DNA of 64,000 nucleotides from Silurus meridionalis (taxonomy: Eukaryota > Chordata > Actinopteri > Siluriformes > Siluridae), in the NCBI RefSeq assembly GCF_014805685.1, contig NC_060902.1, positions 2,962,645-3,026,644 on the forward strand, in the 5' to 3' direction. Each line of letters starts with the position of its first letter. Within the stretch, counting starts at the first letter, position 1. The position numbers were made by a program, and so were the translations under genes. Below are positions 1 to 13,110 of the stretch, one piece after another. The notes under the pieces are model-generated. The model did not search any database, was not told the DNA's origin, and was given only the letters and a program-made list of their open reading frames with translations.

Positions 1-1556
1 GTGCTTTGACGTACTGTATCACAACACTACGGAGAAAGGGGCGTGTCCTGAGAGTCACATAGATCATGGATTAACATGGCAGAGGTAGAACTGCATCTTC
101 CTTGAGACAGAACAGAAAAAGACGTCTGGTTCGTTGCATCGTACAGCATTGAATCACATTGTGTTAAATCAAATCTAAATCGGTTCCCACTGCATAATAG
201 GGAGTGAATCGTATCGCATCACATCGGTAGCTTCTCCATATGCACATTTAATGGATCGTATCTTTGGCTACGCATCAAAATGCTAATCGTATCGACCTGA
301 GTTATAGAGATGCACATCACTAGTGTCTAATGGTGATTGTTTTGTCCTGGAGTATATTTCAGAAAACACATGAGGGAACAATGCAGTCTAGATGAGTCCC
401 CCAGATGAGGAAGGGTTCCTCTCAAAGTTTCTTCCCATGTAATTTTAGGAGGTTTTTCCTCAACACTATCACAATTCATGGTTCACAAGTTAATCCACTT
501 ACTGGTCTTTTTTTCTCGAACAAACCACCATGGACACCGGACCTGCGATCTTTTGTGCAATTAATTAAAAAATGATTGCTTTTAATTACAAAATACTCCC
601 TCAACATTCCTGCAAGTGCAAACGAATGACAAACTTTTGTAAAATAATCCGATCCTGTTGGGAAAACATTCACGCCGGTTTTCCTTTTTTGTTTTCTGAG
701 GGATCAGCGGTCATTTGTAAGTAAAACGATACCATAATAGGATCTGGATCAATAACTGAATCCTTGAAAAAACTCATTTGATCCTGAATTATTTAAAGGC
801 AACCAAAACGATTTCATTTGGAAGTGAAACAATTGTTTTTAATTTTACATATTATTTTTATACACTGAGAAGATACAAATTATACAAATAGACTTTGATT
901 TACTCATATGGCTGCTGCTTTTGTCCAAACAAACTCACAAATCTTCTCAAAGATGCAAGGATTTGAGCTTGTGATTAAGTCTTGGCAACCGGGATGAAGT
1001 AGACGAGTCTTTCAGTAGAAGATGAGGAGAGGATTTGTGGTGTTTTGGTGATGTGGGTTCACACCTCGCCATGTTGTAACGTCTCCGTCTACACACACCA
1101 GATCGCTGGAGATGAGCTGCTGACAAAGTGCATCCATGACCTGGAAGATGGGAATGGATTCTGTAGCCAAGAGAGACGTTGGTTTATTTATGCACTTCAA
1201 TGTAAATACAAGCAATTTGGTGAAAATTGGATTTTCCAATAAATAAAATGAATTGACTTTTTCTCTTCATTAACCCCAAGAAACCACGAACCAAAATGTC
1301 AAACACAAAGTTGAATTCTGTGAATTCGATATAAATCTAGAAAAATAAATTATCATATTAAATTAACGTTTTTATAATTAACAATAAAATTATTTTCTAA
1401 AATGGCGTGTTCGCTACCTTGACCTTTCACGTTGCACAGATCGAGTGTTTTCAACAGGATTTTACTCAGCGTCTTCCGTGAGATTCTCTGTCAAAATATA
1501 CAAAAAAGATTATGTCGTGTCAGGGTTTTTTGTTACTGACAGAAATTGACCTCAAA
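1..1556. other. Left flank without a confident gene
   Basis: No supported gene is seen here. A short relic of a common fish repeat (ggttcctctcaaagtttctt) lies near 415-440; better copies are at 6960-7140 and 19385-19615. A possible lone exon on the minus strand near 1060-1145 is discussed under rejected items. Confidence 0.5.
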
Positions 1557-4500
1557 CTGTACTAAAGTGTACGATATACTGTAGTGTTTGGGATACTGAA
1601 GTGTACGATATACTGTAGTGTTTGGGATACTGAAGTGTACGATATACTGTAGTGTTTGGGATACTAAAGTGTACAATATACTGTAGTGTTTGGGATACTA
1701 AAGTGTACGATATACTGTAGTGTTTGGGATACTGAAGTGTACGATATACTGTAGTGTTTGGGATACTAAAGTGTACAATATACTGTAGTGTTTGGGATAC
1801 TGAAGTGTACGATATACTGTAGTGTTTGGGATACTGAAGTGTACGATATACTGTAGTGTTTGGGATACTAAAGTGTACGATATACTGTAGTGTTTGGGAT
1901 ACTGAAGTGTACAATATACTGTAGTGTTTGGGATACTAAAGTGTACGATATACTGTAGTGTTTGGGATACTGAAGTGTACGATATACTGTAGTGTTTGGG
2001 ATACTAAAGTGTACGATATACTGTAGTGTTTGGGATACTGAAGTGTACGATATACTGTAGTGTTTGGGATACTAAAGTGTACGATATACTGTAGTGTTTG
2101 GGATACTGAAGTGTACGATATACTGTAGTGTTTGGGATACTGAAGTGTATGATATACTGTAGTGTTTGGGATACTGAAGTGTACGATATACTGTAGTGTT
2201 TGGGATACTGAAGTGTACGATATACTGTAGTGTTTGGGATACTGAAGTGTACGATATACTGTAGTGTTTGGGATACTGAAGTACGATATACTGTAGTGTT
2301 TGGGATACTGAAGTGTATGATATACTGTAGTGTTTGGGATACTGAAGTGTACGATATACTGTAGTGTTTGGGATACTGAAGTGTACGATATACTGTAGTG
2401 TTTGGGATACTGAAGTGTACAATATACTGTAGTGTTTGGGATACTAAAGTATACAATATACTGTAGTGTTTGGGATACTGAAGTATATGATATACTGTAG
2501 TGTTTGGGATACTGAAGTATGATATACTGTAGTGTTTGGGATACTGAAGTGTACAATATACTGTAGTGTTTGGGATACTGAAGTATACGATATACTGTAG
2601 TGTTTGGGATACTGAAGTGTACAATATACTGTAGTGTTTGGGATACTAAAGTATCCGATATACTGTAGTGTTTGGGATACTGAAGTGTACGATATACTGT
2701 AGTGTTTGGGATACTAAAGTATACGATATACTGTAGTGTTTGGGATACTAAAGTGTACGATATACTGTAGTGTTTGGGATACTAAAGTATACGATATACT
2801 GTAGTGTTTGGGATACTAAAGTGTATACGATATACTGTAGTGTTTGGGATACTGAAGTGTACGATATACTGTAGTGTTTGGGATACTAAAGTGTACAATA
2901 TACTGTAGTGTTTGGGATACTAAAGTGTACGATATACTGTAGTGTTTGGGATACTGAAGTACGATATACTGTAGTGTTTGGGATACTAAAGTGTACAATA
3001 TACTGTAGTGTTTGGGATACTAAAGTGTACGATATACTGTAGTGTTTGGGATACTGAAGTGTCGATATACTGTAGTGTTTGGGATACTAAAGTGTACGAT
3101 ATACTGTAGTGTTTGGGATACTGAAGTGTACAATATACTGTAGTGTTTGGGATACTAAAGTGTACAATATACTGTAGTGTTTGGGATACTGAAGTGTACG
3201 ATATACTGTAGTGTTTGGGATGCTAAAGTGTACGATATACTGTAGTGTTTGGGATACTGAAGTACGATATACTGTAGTGTTTGGGATACTAAAGTGTACG
3301 ATATACTGTAGTGTTTGGGATACTGAAGTGTACGATATACTGTAGTGTTTGGGATACTGAAGTGTATGATATACTGTAGTGTTTGGGATACTGAAGTGTA
3401 CGATATACTGTAGTGTTTGGGATACTGAAGTGTACGATATACTGTAGTGTTTGGGATACTGAAGTGTACGATATACTGTAGTGTTTGGGATACTGAAGTG
3501 TACGATATACTGTAGTGTTTGGGATACTGAAGTGTATGATATACTGTAGTGTTTGGGATACTGAAGTGTACGATATACTGTAGTGTTTGGGATACTGAAG
3601 TGTACGATATACTGTAGTGTTTGGGATACTGAAGTGTACGATATACTGTAGTGTTTGGGATACTAAAGTATACAATATACTGTAGTGTTTGGGATACTGA
3701 AGTATATGATATACTGTAGTGTTTGGGATACTAAAGTATGATATACTGTAGTGTTTGGGATACTGAAGTGTACGATATACTGTAGTGTTTGGGATACTGA
3801 AGTGTATGATATACTGTAGTGTTTGGGATACTGAAGTGTCGATATACTGTAGTGTTTGGGATACTGAAGTACGATATACTGTAGTGTTTGGGATACTGAA
3901 GTGTATGATATACTGTAGTGTTTGGGATACTGAAGTGTACGATATACTGTAGTGTTTGGGATACTGAAGTATATGATATACTGTAGTGTTTGGGATACTG
4001 AAGTGTACGATATACTGTAGTGTTTGGGATACTAAAGTATACAATATACTGTAGTGTTTGGGATACTGAAGTATATGATATACTGTAGTGTTTGGGATAC
4101 TAAAGTATACGATATACTGTAGTGTTTGGGATACTAAAGTGTACAATATACTGTAGTGTTTGGGATACTAAAGTATGATATACTGTAGTGTTTGGGATAC
4201 TGAAGTGTACAATATACTGTAGTGTTTGGGATACTAAAGTATCCGATATACTGTAGTGTTTGGGATACTAAAGTGTACAATATACTGTAGTGTTTGGGAT
4301 ACTAAAGTATGATATACTGTAGTGTTTGGGATACTGAAGTGTACGATATACTGTAGTGTTTGGGATGCTAAAGTGTACGATATACTGTAGTGTTTGGGAT
4401 ACTGAAGTGTACGATATACTGTAGTGTTTGGGATACTGAAGTGTACAATATACTGTAGTGTTTGGGATACTGAAGTACGATATACTGTAGTGTTTGGGAT

Positions 4501-5412
4501 ACTAAAGTGTACGATATACTGTAGTGTTTGGGATACTGAAGTGTACAATATACTGTAGTGTTTGGGATACTGAAGTGTACAATATACTGTAGTGTTTGAG
4601 ATACTAAAGTATGATATACTGTAGTGTTTGGGATACTGAAGTGTACGATATACTGTAGTGTTTGGGATACTGAAGTGTATGATATACTGTAGTGTTTGGG
4701 ATACTGAAGTGTACGATATACTGTAGTGTTTGGGATACTGAAGTGTACGATATACTGTAGTGTTTGGGATACTGAAGTGTATGATATACTGTAGTGTTTG
4801 GGATACTGAAGTGTATATACTGTAGTGTTTGGGATACTGAAGTGTACGATATACTGTAGTGTTTGGGATACTGAAGTGTACGATATACTGTTGTGTTTGG
4901 GATACTAAAGTATACAATATACTGTAGTGTTTGGGATACTGAAGTATATGATATACTGTAGTGTTTGGGATACTAAAGTATACGATATACTGTAGTGTTT
5001 GGGATACTGAAGTGTACAATATACTGTAGTGTTTGGGATACTAAAGTATCCGATATACTGTAGTGTTTGGGATACTGAAGTGTATGATATACTGTAGTGT
5101 TTGGGATACTGAAGTATATGATATACTGTAGTGTTTGGGATACTAAAGTATCGATATACTGTAGTGTTTGGGATACTAAGTGTACAATATACTGTAGTGT
5201 TTGGGATACTAAAGTATCCGATATACTGTAGTGTTTGGGATACTAAAGTGTACGATATACTGTAGTGTTTGGGATACTAAAGTGTACGATATACTGTAGT
5301 GTTTGGGATACTAAAGTATACGATATACTGTAGTGTTTGGGATACTGAAGTGTACGATATACTGTAGTGTTTGGGATACTAAAGTGTACAATATACTGTA
5401 GTGTTTGGGATA
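1557..5412. repeat. 34-bp tandem repeat array (minisatellite/satellite), about 113 units
   Basis: The unit gtgtacgatatactgtagtg followed by tttgggatactgaa (34 bp) is repeated head to tail for about 3.85 kb. Units vary at a few fixed places: acgat, acaat or atgat; ctgaag or ctaaag; gtgta or gtata. A minority are shortened by 2-4 bp. The minus strand of the unit has no stop codon in any frame, so long apparent ORFs arise on that strand; these are artefacts. The array ends abruptly on the left. On the right it degrades over about 100 bp. Confidence 0.97.
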
Positions 5413-5784
5413 CGGACGCATTTAGAATAATGCCGTGTTTGGAATACTAAAGTGTTTAATGTACTGAAGTGTTTAAGGAATTGTATTGTCTGGGGGACTG
5501 TAGTGTGGGTCCACATTTTTAAAATAAACATGCATTTTATTATCTATACATATATATTTTTTAATTGTACTTGAATGTAATTATATGGAGAGTTTAAGTT
5601 CATAGTATAAGTTTTTACATGTCAATCAAACGCATATTTTTTCTTTTAATCGTCATTAAGATTTTCGCCATTAAAAAAACGGTGCGATGCAGTGAAATGT
5701 TTTAACCACTAGATGGCGATAGGGCGCTGTTATTGAACCCTTGCACAATTAAAACACCTGTAAAGGTCACACTGTTTTTCTCAT
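5413..5784. other. Decayed edge of the 34-bp array and AT-rich spacer
   Basis: Up to about 5505 there are recognisable but mutated units (gtgtttggaatactaaagtg). After that the sequence is AT-rich and shows no gene. Confidence 0.5.
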
Positions 5785-8700
5785 CTATGTTCTTACTCTA
5801 TCTGTTTTATTTCCATCCAGTAGCATGTGGTTTCTCAGTCCTCTCGTCTTCGCCTCTGAAGGTCCAGTGAAGCCGATCTGATTGTTATAAAGTCCTGAAG
5901 AGTTCTGTGACAGGAGCAGATGACACAAAGCCATCTTCTGGCATCTAGAAGAAGACACACACACACACACACACACGTGTTCAGCACGTACAATTTGATC
6001 CAAACGATGGATATTGTGATGTAGAAATCGTTCTCCTCCACACAACACCAGTATTCGCACGTCTCTAGTCTTCAGCTTTGCATCGTCATGCTCTTGCTAC
6101 TCAGTGAGAATAAATTGCAGTCATTTTCTTAACTAAACCAGGTCAGTTTCAAATAAGTGTACGACTCTCCTCACCCTTTTGCACAGTTGTGAAGTTTGTT
6201 CAGAAGTCTCTTGACCTCCAACAGACAGCATTGGCCTTCGTCCTTCACCCTCACCTCCTCCTCCTCGTCTGAAGATGCTCGGCCCTCTACCGCCCTCTGC
6301 AGGGCTTCCTCTGCCATCACCACAAGTCGTCATTTCATTGATTTACATTACAATCAATAGCTAAATGTTTTATAAAACAGTACTAAAGTTAGTGTGGAAA
6401 AAAAGTAGATAAAAATAAAATGTTATTTTAATCTGATATATTTATGGTAATAAACTACTAAACGGTAATAAACTACTAAATCATGGGTGCCAGGTAAAAA
6501 GTAACAAAGAAGAAATTAAAGTGAAATCGATACCTCCTCTGATGAGGGTCTCGTCTTGAGAGTCTCGGCCAGTGGGAATCACACGTGCTGTAGGTTCTAC
6601 GGACTCGACTGGAGGTCCGGGTCCTTTCTGATGTTGAGCCATGCAGGTGCACTGCGATCTGCGACCAAATCAAATGTGTGTGAGTTTAACACGCTCCTGG
6701 GGGAACCAGTAACCAGTGTTCCTGTCTTGTTCTTCTCTTCGGTTGGAGACTCTGTACACCTGGGGATGGTTTCAAATCAACAGCCTAAAGATCAATGAAC
6801 ATCTCAAGAACTATGAGGATGGATTTGGACTGTAATTAATATCAACAATGGCGCAGTTTGCATGTGCAGTTCTGCATTTAAGCGCCTATCACTGAACAAT
6901 ACACCTCAACAATGATGGAAATGTAATGAATGGACATTCGGTGCCACGCAGATGAGGATGAGGTTCCCTTTTGAGTCTGGTTCCTCTCACGGTTTCTTCC
7001 TTATGCTATCTCAGGGAGGTTTCTTTGTCACAGTCGCCATTGGCTCACTCATTATGGACAAACCTACAATTATAATGAACAAACTTATACAAATGCGCTA
7101 TTTTCGACTTTATCTCTGTAAAACTGTTTGAAGACGATGTCCATTGTTATAAGTCATGGGACATTTGACTTTTCCAGCCATATGTGGTTCTTCCCCAAAC
7201 TGTTACCTGAAAGCTGGACACACACAATTGCACATGACGTCTTTAAATGTAGTAGCATGAAATTTTCCCTTCACTTGATCTAGGAGACCCAAATCCATAA
7301 TATTCCCCCGTACACAAAGCCAACTCGTGACGATGTGCTTTACATGAGTTGGAGTAGAAGATCTCCTGCTCTAGAGCTCCAAACATATAAACATATTATT
7401 TAAACATATCCTTTGAAATGAATGTGAATGTGGCTGAATGAATCTCCACAGGCATGCGCCACAGCTTTTTGTTTGAGCAGAGAGTCTAAATATGGAGGTC
7501 AGAGAGCTGGATAGACTTTTCTTTCTTTCTTTTTTCTTTCTTCTTTCGGCTTCTCCCATTAGGGGTCGCCACAGCGGATCATCCGTCTCCACAACCCCCT
7601 GTCCTCTACATCTGCCTCTGTCACACCAACTATCTGCATGTCTTTAAGTACCAACCCGAACCTCCACTCTCCTACACTTCTCATTTCCCTGCTGTCTCTG
7701 TAGACGTCTTCCTCCTCTCCTTCTCCTCCTTCGGCCAACAGTAGCCCAATTTCCACCGGTACCCTGTTGGTTAACGATACCTGTGGCGGTCGTTGGTAAC
7801 CCGGGCCTCGACTGATCCTGTATGAAATTCTCATTTGTGATTCGCATATTTGATTTGGCACATGTTTTACACTGGATGTCCTTCATAACACAACCCTCCA
7901 CACTAAGAGTGCACTGACTTGTGCAACCATTATGGCTGGGTTTGGATAGTATAGTAAGGCGTTAAAGAAAGATGTTCATACGCTAAAAGCTCTTTTTTAT
8001 GTGCAAAATAAAGACCATCATAAGGTGGTATTTGCTCCAGAGTTGAGAGAATGAGACAGTATAGTGAATAGCATGCATGTGTGGAAGTGTAGATACGGCG
8101 CTGTGTGTTGTCAGTGTACACAGTATGTGAACCTGCAGGCTGAAACTTGTCTGTTTAGGAAAGGAATGAGCATTACACCATCCCTGAGTTACTCTGATGA
8201 TTTCAATTAATCACAGCTATGGGCGTATGGGTGGACCAGTTCTAGCGATAAAGGAGAAGTTTAAAAAAAGACATCAAATATGTTTCCTGGAATTTTTTCA
8301 ACCTCACTTCAAGCTGTAGCGCATACTGTACGTGTCTAGCTCAATCGGACAGTTACGAGGTATTTCTAATTCATCATTTCTAATATGTTGTCATATCTAT
8401 ATCTACAGAAGGAGTCTCCAGTGTCAGAGCCTGATATGGACCTGTCACATCAACACCCAGGTGAGCCTTAGATACTTTGCCATTTAAGTTGCTCAGGAAC
8501 ATTTACACCTGCACCATTTAGAGCATCCTGATGGAAAATGTTGCATCCTGGTTTGAGAAGAGCAGCAAGCAGGACAAGTGAGCTGGTCTGAGAATGGTGC
8601 AATCTGCTGAGCATACAGTACCATCTGCACTGAGCTTCCTGGCTTAAATTCCATCTAGTGGTGCTGGAACAAAGCCAGGAAGATAATGAAGAACCTCAGC

Positions 8701-11700
8701 CATCCGAACAATGGACTATTCTTATTGTCACCGTCTGCTTCCTGAAGGCCAATACAGAGAGATTGACCAGGAACATCTTCCTACAGGCAATTTAGTCCCT
8801 GGTCTAGGGGAACACAAGGAGCCTGGACTTACACACTACCACATATACACACACAATATGGACAGAAGTATTGGGACATCTAACTTTTCCAGCCATATGT
8901 GGTTCTTCCCAGTTGGAGGCATACAACTGTAATGGATGTCTTTGGATTTGGTAGCATAAAATTTTCCCTTCACTTGAACTTAAAAACCCAAACATGTTCC
9001 AGCATGTGCCCAAAACCAGCTCCAAGAAGATATGCTTTACATGGGTTGGAGTGGAAGATCTGCTATAGAGCTCCAAACCCTATTGGACACCTTTGGGAAG
9101 GTCTTGAGTGGCCCGCTATAGAGCTCTGATCTCAACATTATTGGGATGAATGTGACTATTTTATGCAGTAAAAACGGTCATAAAATGGCATTTAACTGCA
9201 CGTTGTACTGTGTATGGTTACGTATGTCGTTACTTTTTTATTTTGTTTTGTTATTAATAGAGAAAAAAATGCTATTTGATAACTAGCTTTTATTTTTAAC
9301 TTGACTTTCCTCAACATTAAAAGTAACTACACGTAAACACGGCCCAGTTAACTGTTATTTCTGGTTTTATAGGCGGAATAAAACACTTCAGGATGTGGCG
9401 TGATTGTAAATGAATACCTTCAGGGTTGTAACAGCAACCGAGTATTTTCCTGGAACATCCCACCCTCGCTTGTTTTATTCCGTAATTAAATTCAGCCCCC
9501 CGTATCGTTGGTGGCGTTTCCCCGAAACACTTCTTTGTACCAAGTGTCACACTGCCGTCCTGGATATCTTACCCTCCGTATGCATGTAAGATGATACGAT
9601 ATATCATCCTGAATTGAAGTCACTGCCATCGTCCCCTCCGGCTGTTTTTGGTGTTTCAAACGGAACGAGTGATTGAAAAAGGAGGAGACTAAACCACACA
9701 GCTTGTGAAGCTTTGATGGGATGTGTGAGCAGTCGATTCACCGCCAGTCTCGAGAGAAAACCTGACAAAGGATACACTAAAACGCTATAATGACACGCCT
9801 ACAGTGACTGACCACTTTAGTCATACTTAAGGGATAATGACAAATGGGATAGAACAGAAAACTAACATGACCAGTGTTATGATGAATCTCGGGACGTTTC
9901 TTAGGAAGAACGAGCGCCCAAGATCTCACTCATTTTTGCTTCCAGACCATGCCCTTTGCATGACTCATCTCTGATCCTCCTTATCCTCAGGGCTCAAATT
10001 TATACCAGTCAGAGGGAAATCTTCTGAACTTGTGTGAGATGTGACAGAGATTTCCTGTGCCCATAAGGGAAATCTGAGATTCTTTATGAAGGATTATGGC
10101 AAAAACAGGGGGAAATTTGATGATCTTCAGATTTTCAGAAATAAAGGATTGTCAGAATTTCCACATTACTACATGTTTGGGGTATAATAGAATGCTACAA
10201 GAATAATACAATGTAAATTTTAAAATAAATGTCACCAATTGCATAATAGTAAACATTGAGAACAATTCGAGAACTCACTGATCGAAGCAATCAAGTGTGG
10301 GCATGGCCTAATATTCTAATGAGCATGTTTGATTGACAGCCATCAATCCTAATGGTACCTTGGTACACCAGTCAAGCTGAACTAAACACAATGACATAGA
10401 ATGGAGAGAATTCGGGTTGTTTGTCCTGCCACATATCAAACTATTGATGATTTTGGGAATCAGTCAAAAGTATCGTTAAACTATGCAGATAAAATACTGA
10501 TAATAATGTCTGATTAACGTCACATTTAGAAAATCTCCATTATATGGACATTGGACTAATATGGACTAAATGTGATCTCTTGAGTCAATGTTATGGTTTT
10601 GCTGTGCTTGGTTAACCTACAAAGTTTAGATCTCCCTAGTTTAAGTGAAGGGAAAATGTAATGCTGCATCTGAAGACATTCTAAATACCCGCATGCCTCC
10701 ATCTTTGTGGTAACAGTTTGGTGAAAAAACACATATGGCTGGAAAAGTTAGATGTCCCAATACTTTGTCCATATTGTTGGTAATAAAGATAAGTGGAAGT
10801 GGTCGCTCAGTGGTTAAAGTGTTTAACTTTTAATCAGAAGGTAGTTATTTCAAATCCCAGCACCACCAAGCTGCCACTGCTGGGCCCATGGGCAAGGCGT
10901 TCAACCTCTTAGTCGTCAGGGTTGCGCCAGCACAACCGATATCCCAATGTTCTCAGGTGTTAATGTTTAGCAATAGATTAAACAAAAAGGACATTCAATT
11001 TTAAATATAAACTCATGAGACATGTGGCTTTTAAACCAGTACCTATCTGGATTGCTCCAGGACTGATTTCATGTATTTATATATGAAGAAGAAAAAAAAT
11101 TCAATTTGGGAAAACAAAATTCACGATACTTCATCATATATAACTTTCTATAACTTATTATCTTTTTTGAGCAATATCAACTTTGAATAATAGACATTGA
11201 AGCTCAAAGTGTCTTCTTTGTAAAGATATTTAAATTGTGTATGTAGCACATGTTTATCAGGAACTGTTAACATTTAAAGTTAGGTAGGACATTTTCAGAT
11301 TCCCAAAAGCTGCGGCGAAGGCTAACAGGTTAACCCTCAACTGCGCAAGCTGTATACATGAGACAATTAAAAGTTGCTCTGGATAAAGGCAATACCAGAA
11401 AAGCACAGTTTGAGATTATCGTTACCTAAATCTTTCCAGTTCCGTCTCCAGGTTTTGGACTTTATCCTGCAGTGGCTTGACCTTCTGCGCCCAGTCCTGG
11501 ATATCTTTGACCCTTGCTAGGCCTGCAGCGAGAGCCGCTCTAGCCTCCTCGGCTCTCCTCTTGATCTCAGCGCTCTCTCTTCTCAGCTTCGAGACCAATT
11601 CCTCCAGCCTGCTGACCTCTACATACGCCGATATAAGCTCCTCCTCCAGCCTTCGGTTGAACCTCATGGCCTCCTCCAGCTGGCCGTCACGTGAAGCACG

Positions 11701-13065
11701 GATCAGCTCCAGCTCTCTGATAAGGTCCTTTGTGCGCCTGTTTTGGTTACTTTGTCCCAGTTTGGGCTCGCAGCCAGCCAAGCTGATTTGCCTTTCTGTG
11801 GTTTGTGGAGAGCTTTTGTCAGGTGCGTGCAGACGTTCCTTTCTCAAAGCCACCTCGAGGCACATGCACCGAGCATCGCTGCTTTGAAGAGCTGAGCGCA
11901 GGTCTTCCACAAGCTCTCTCAGACCGGCGTTCTCCATCTCCACCTGCTCCTGCCACGATCTCTGCTGAGCTTTTCGTCCTGCAGTCGATGGAGTAAATGT
12001 TCATGCATCAAAAAGAATTGTATTTTTTATTCAGTGTCCACGTTTATTGTGTTTTAGGAAAATGCTTTGTAGTTTATTTGCCAGTTTCATGTCTCTTTTG
12101 TATTAATAAAAAAGTTCTTTTTGCAAATGATTTGCAAAAGTTGCCTATTTGAGAATTGAGTTTCTTCTAGCATTTGATTGATGTTGCTCTAACAAGGATT
12201 TTAATAACCTACAACACCAATATCTTCACTCATAAATTTCATTTCTATGACAAGAAAAAGCCCAGGGCAATTAAAAATGAAAAACTGCACCTTAAACTTG
12301 CATGCTGATATCTCCAGGATCAAAATCCTAAACTGAACATATTTGTGGAGCTTCACAAAAAGTTGCACTGTGTGATGTTTTGAACCCCCTGGATATGCAT
12401 TTGTTGTATTTTGGGAATATGAATTCCTTTTTGTTGATATAAGCATGCAACACGACCAACGACCAATATAATAAAAAATAATTCGACAATAAATAAACAT
12501 CTGTGCGCCCTGGATCCTCACCTGGTTCAGATGGATCTGGTGCGCACACGTTCCCGGTGTCCATCCTGCCGCGCGCTGTCCTGTCTGCACCCCGGTCTCG
12601 GGTCAGGTCGAAGCTGACGCACTTTCTGCGCCGCACCCGCGGCCACCTCACCCTGATATCGCGCTCCACGTGCTCCGTTTCCTCGCTGATCAGAAGGCGC
12701 ACAGAGGACGGCGCATCGCAGGCTCGGGCGGCGAAGAAGCCGCAAAGGCGCGAGTGGAACTCCCTAAAGCCGAGAGCCGGAGGGAGCGAGGCGCACAGGT
12801 CCCGCTCCGCTCCATCCTCCCCCGCGCTCACACCGAGGACCGCGCAGAGGAGCCTGAAGTCCTGTCCGGACACCAGGTCGCCGCTGCTGGCGTAGGCGAG
12901 GTGGTGGAAGATCTCTTGGAGGTACTGGTCGATGCCCGTGGCCAGCACCACGATCTCGTTCTCGGCTCCCGTCTCGCAGCCGAAGTGGTGCGCCAGGGCG
13001 CCGCAGAGCCACTCGGTTTTGCGCGCGGCGCGAAACGGCTGCGGTGGCGCACACGCACGGTACAT
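5785..13065 (-). CDS. efcc1: EF-hand and coiled-coil domain protein (EFCC1-like), partial exon model
   Basis: Exon 1 (13065 down to 12522) starts at [11 protein letters not shown]. No in-frame ATG lies in the open stretch just upstream. It contains the segment [20 protein letters not shown] followed by an EF-hand-like helical region (residues about 35-110), as I recall it in the EFCC1 (CCDC48) family. It ends ACCAG/GTGAGG. Exon 2 (11978-11426) joins in phase and encodes about 184 residues of coiled coil rich in L, E, R and K. Further exons at 6658-6534 and 6310-6175 join in phase and encode an acidic stretch ([14 protein letters not shown]) and a helix ([17 protein letters not shown]). A last exon is expected below 6000 (stop near 5785), but the acceptor and frame there are uncertain. 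One or more exons between 11426 and 6658 were not found. The family is poorly characterised; EF-hand calcium binding is likely but degenerate here. Family assignment is from recalled similarity. Confidence 0.75.
5955..5976. repeat. (AC)11 microsatellite
   Basis: Perfect AC dinucleotide run. It lies close to the presumed acceptor of the last efcc1-like exon and so confuses that exon boundary. Confidence 0.95.
6960..7140 (+). repeat. Interspersed fish repeat (ggttcctctcacggtttctt family)
   Basis: It matches a second copy at 19385-19615 in order and content: gagcctggttcctctca, then a g-rich gagtttct segment, cacagtcgcc, and a tail with ctgtaaagctgctttgag. It lies in an efcc1-like intron. The class is unknown. 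Confidence 0.6.
7140..7390 (+). mobile_element. MITE-like repeat, copy 1 (gacttttccagccatatgtg family)
   Basis: It carries gacttttccagccatatgtg, ttttcccttcacttgatcta and gagttggagtagaagatctc in order. The same modules occur in the same order at 8850-9125 and 31560-31775, partly at 16470-16760, and reversed at 10640-10790. It is non-coding; the better copies begin tatggacagaagtattggga. Confidence 0.6.
7525..7865 (-). mobile_element. 3' end of a non-LTR retrotransposon (LINE), truncated
   Basis: On the plus strand it reads ttcggcttctcccattaggg, which is the reverse complement of a LINE tail shared with 14745-15110, 30680-31310 and 48893-48915. The remainder resembles the RT C-terminal region with frameshifts. 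5' truncation is usual for LINE insertions. Confidence 0.65.
8850..9125 (+). mobile_element. MITE-like repeat, copy 2
   Basis: It begins near tatggacagaagtattggga and continues with the three modules described for copy 1. It lies in an efcc1-like intron, and ORFs over it are fortuitous. Confidence 0.6.
9130..10640. other. Intronic sequence, nothing recognised
   Basis: AT-rich sequence inside the efcc1-like gene. I see no convincing exon on either strand, although the missing efcc1-like exons could be here or in neighbouring introns. Confidence 0.35.
10640..10790 (-). mobile_element. MITE-like repeat, reversed partial copy
   Basis: The reverse complement carries tatggacaaagtattgggac, gacttttccagccatatgtg-like sequence and ttttcccttcactt, the modules of the family at 7140 and 8850. 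Confidence 0.55.
10796..10925 (+). mobile_element. tRNA-derived SINE
   Basis: The stretch gtcgctcagtggttaaagtg resembles a pol III A box, and about 40 bp later ttatttcaaatcccagcacc resembles a B box. It is followed by agctgccactgctgggccc. A second element at 18000-18140 carries only the matching 3' part (gggcccttgtgcaaggccct). Confidence 0.65.
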
Positions 13066-13110
13066 TTGCGCTGCGTGCGCCTTATGAAAGCCACGCGCAA
13101 AGTTTACCGA
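12500..13110 (-). promoter_or_regulatory. GC- and CpG-rich first exon of the efcc1-like gene (CpG-island-like)
   Basis: Base composition changes sharply from AT-rich flanks to a CpG-dense block that coincides with exon 1 and its immediate upstream sequence. This is typical of a vertebrate CpG-island promoter. No TATA box was seen. Confidence 0.45.

Noticed and set aside
1012..1239. Possible minus-strand exon (VMDALCQQLISSDLVCVDGD) with splice-like borders
   Set aside because: It is a single short exon without partners or a recognised family; the overlapping plus-strand ORF is equally long.
1552..5019. Many long minus-strand ORFs with YTSVSQTLQY-type repeats
   Set aside because: They are translations of the 34-bp tandem repeat, whose minus strand lacks stops in all frames.
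1557..5412. CRISPR-like regular repeat spacing
   Set aside because: The repeats are contiguous with no unique spacers and the DNA is vertebrate.
11477..11887. Plus-strand ORF rich in Ser and Leu
   Set aside because: It is an antisense shadow of the coiled-coil exon.
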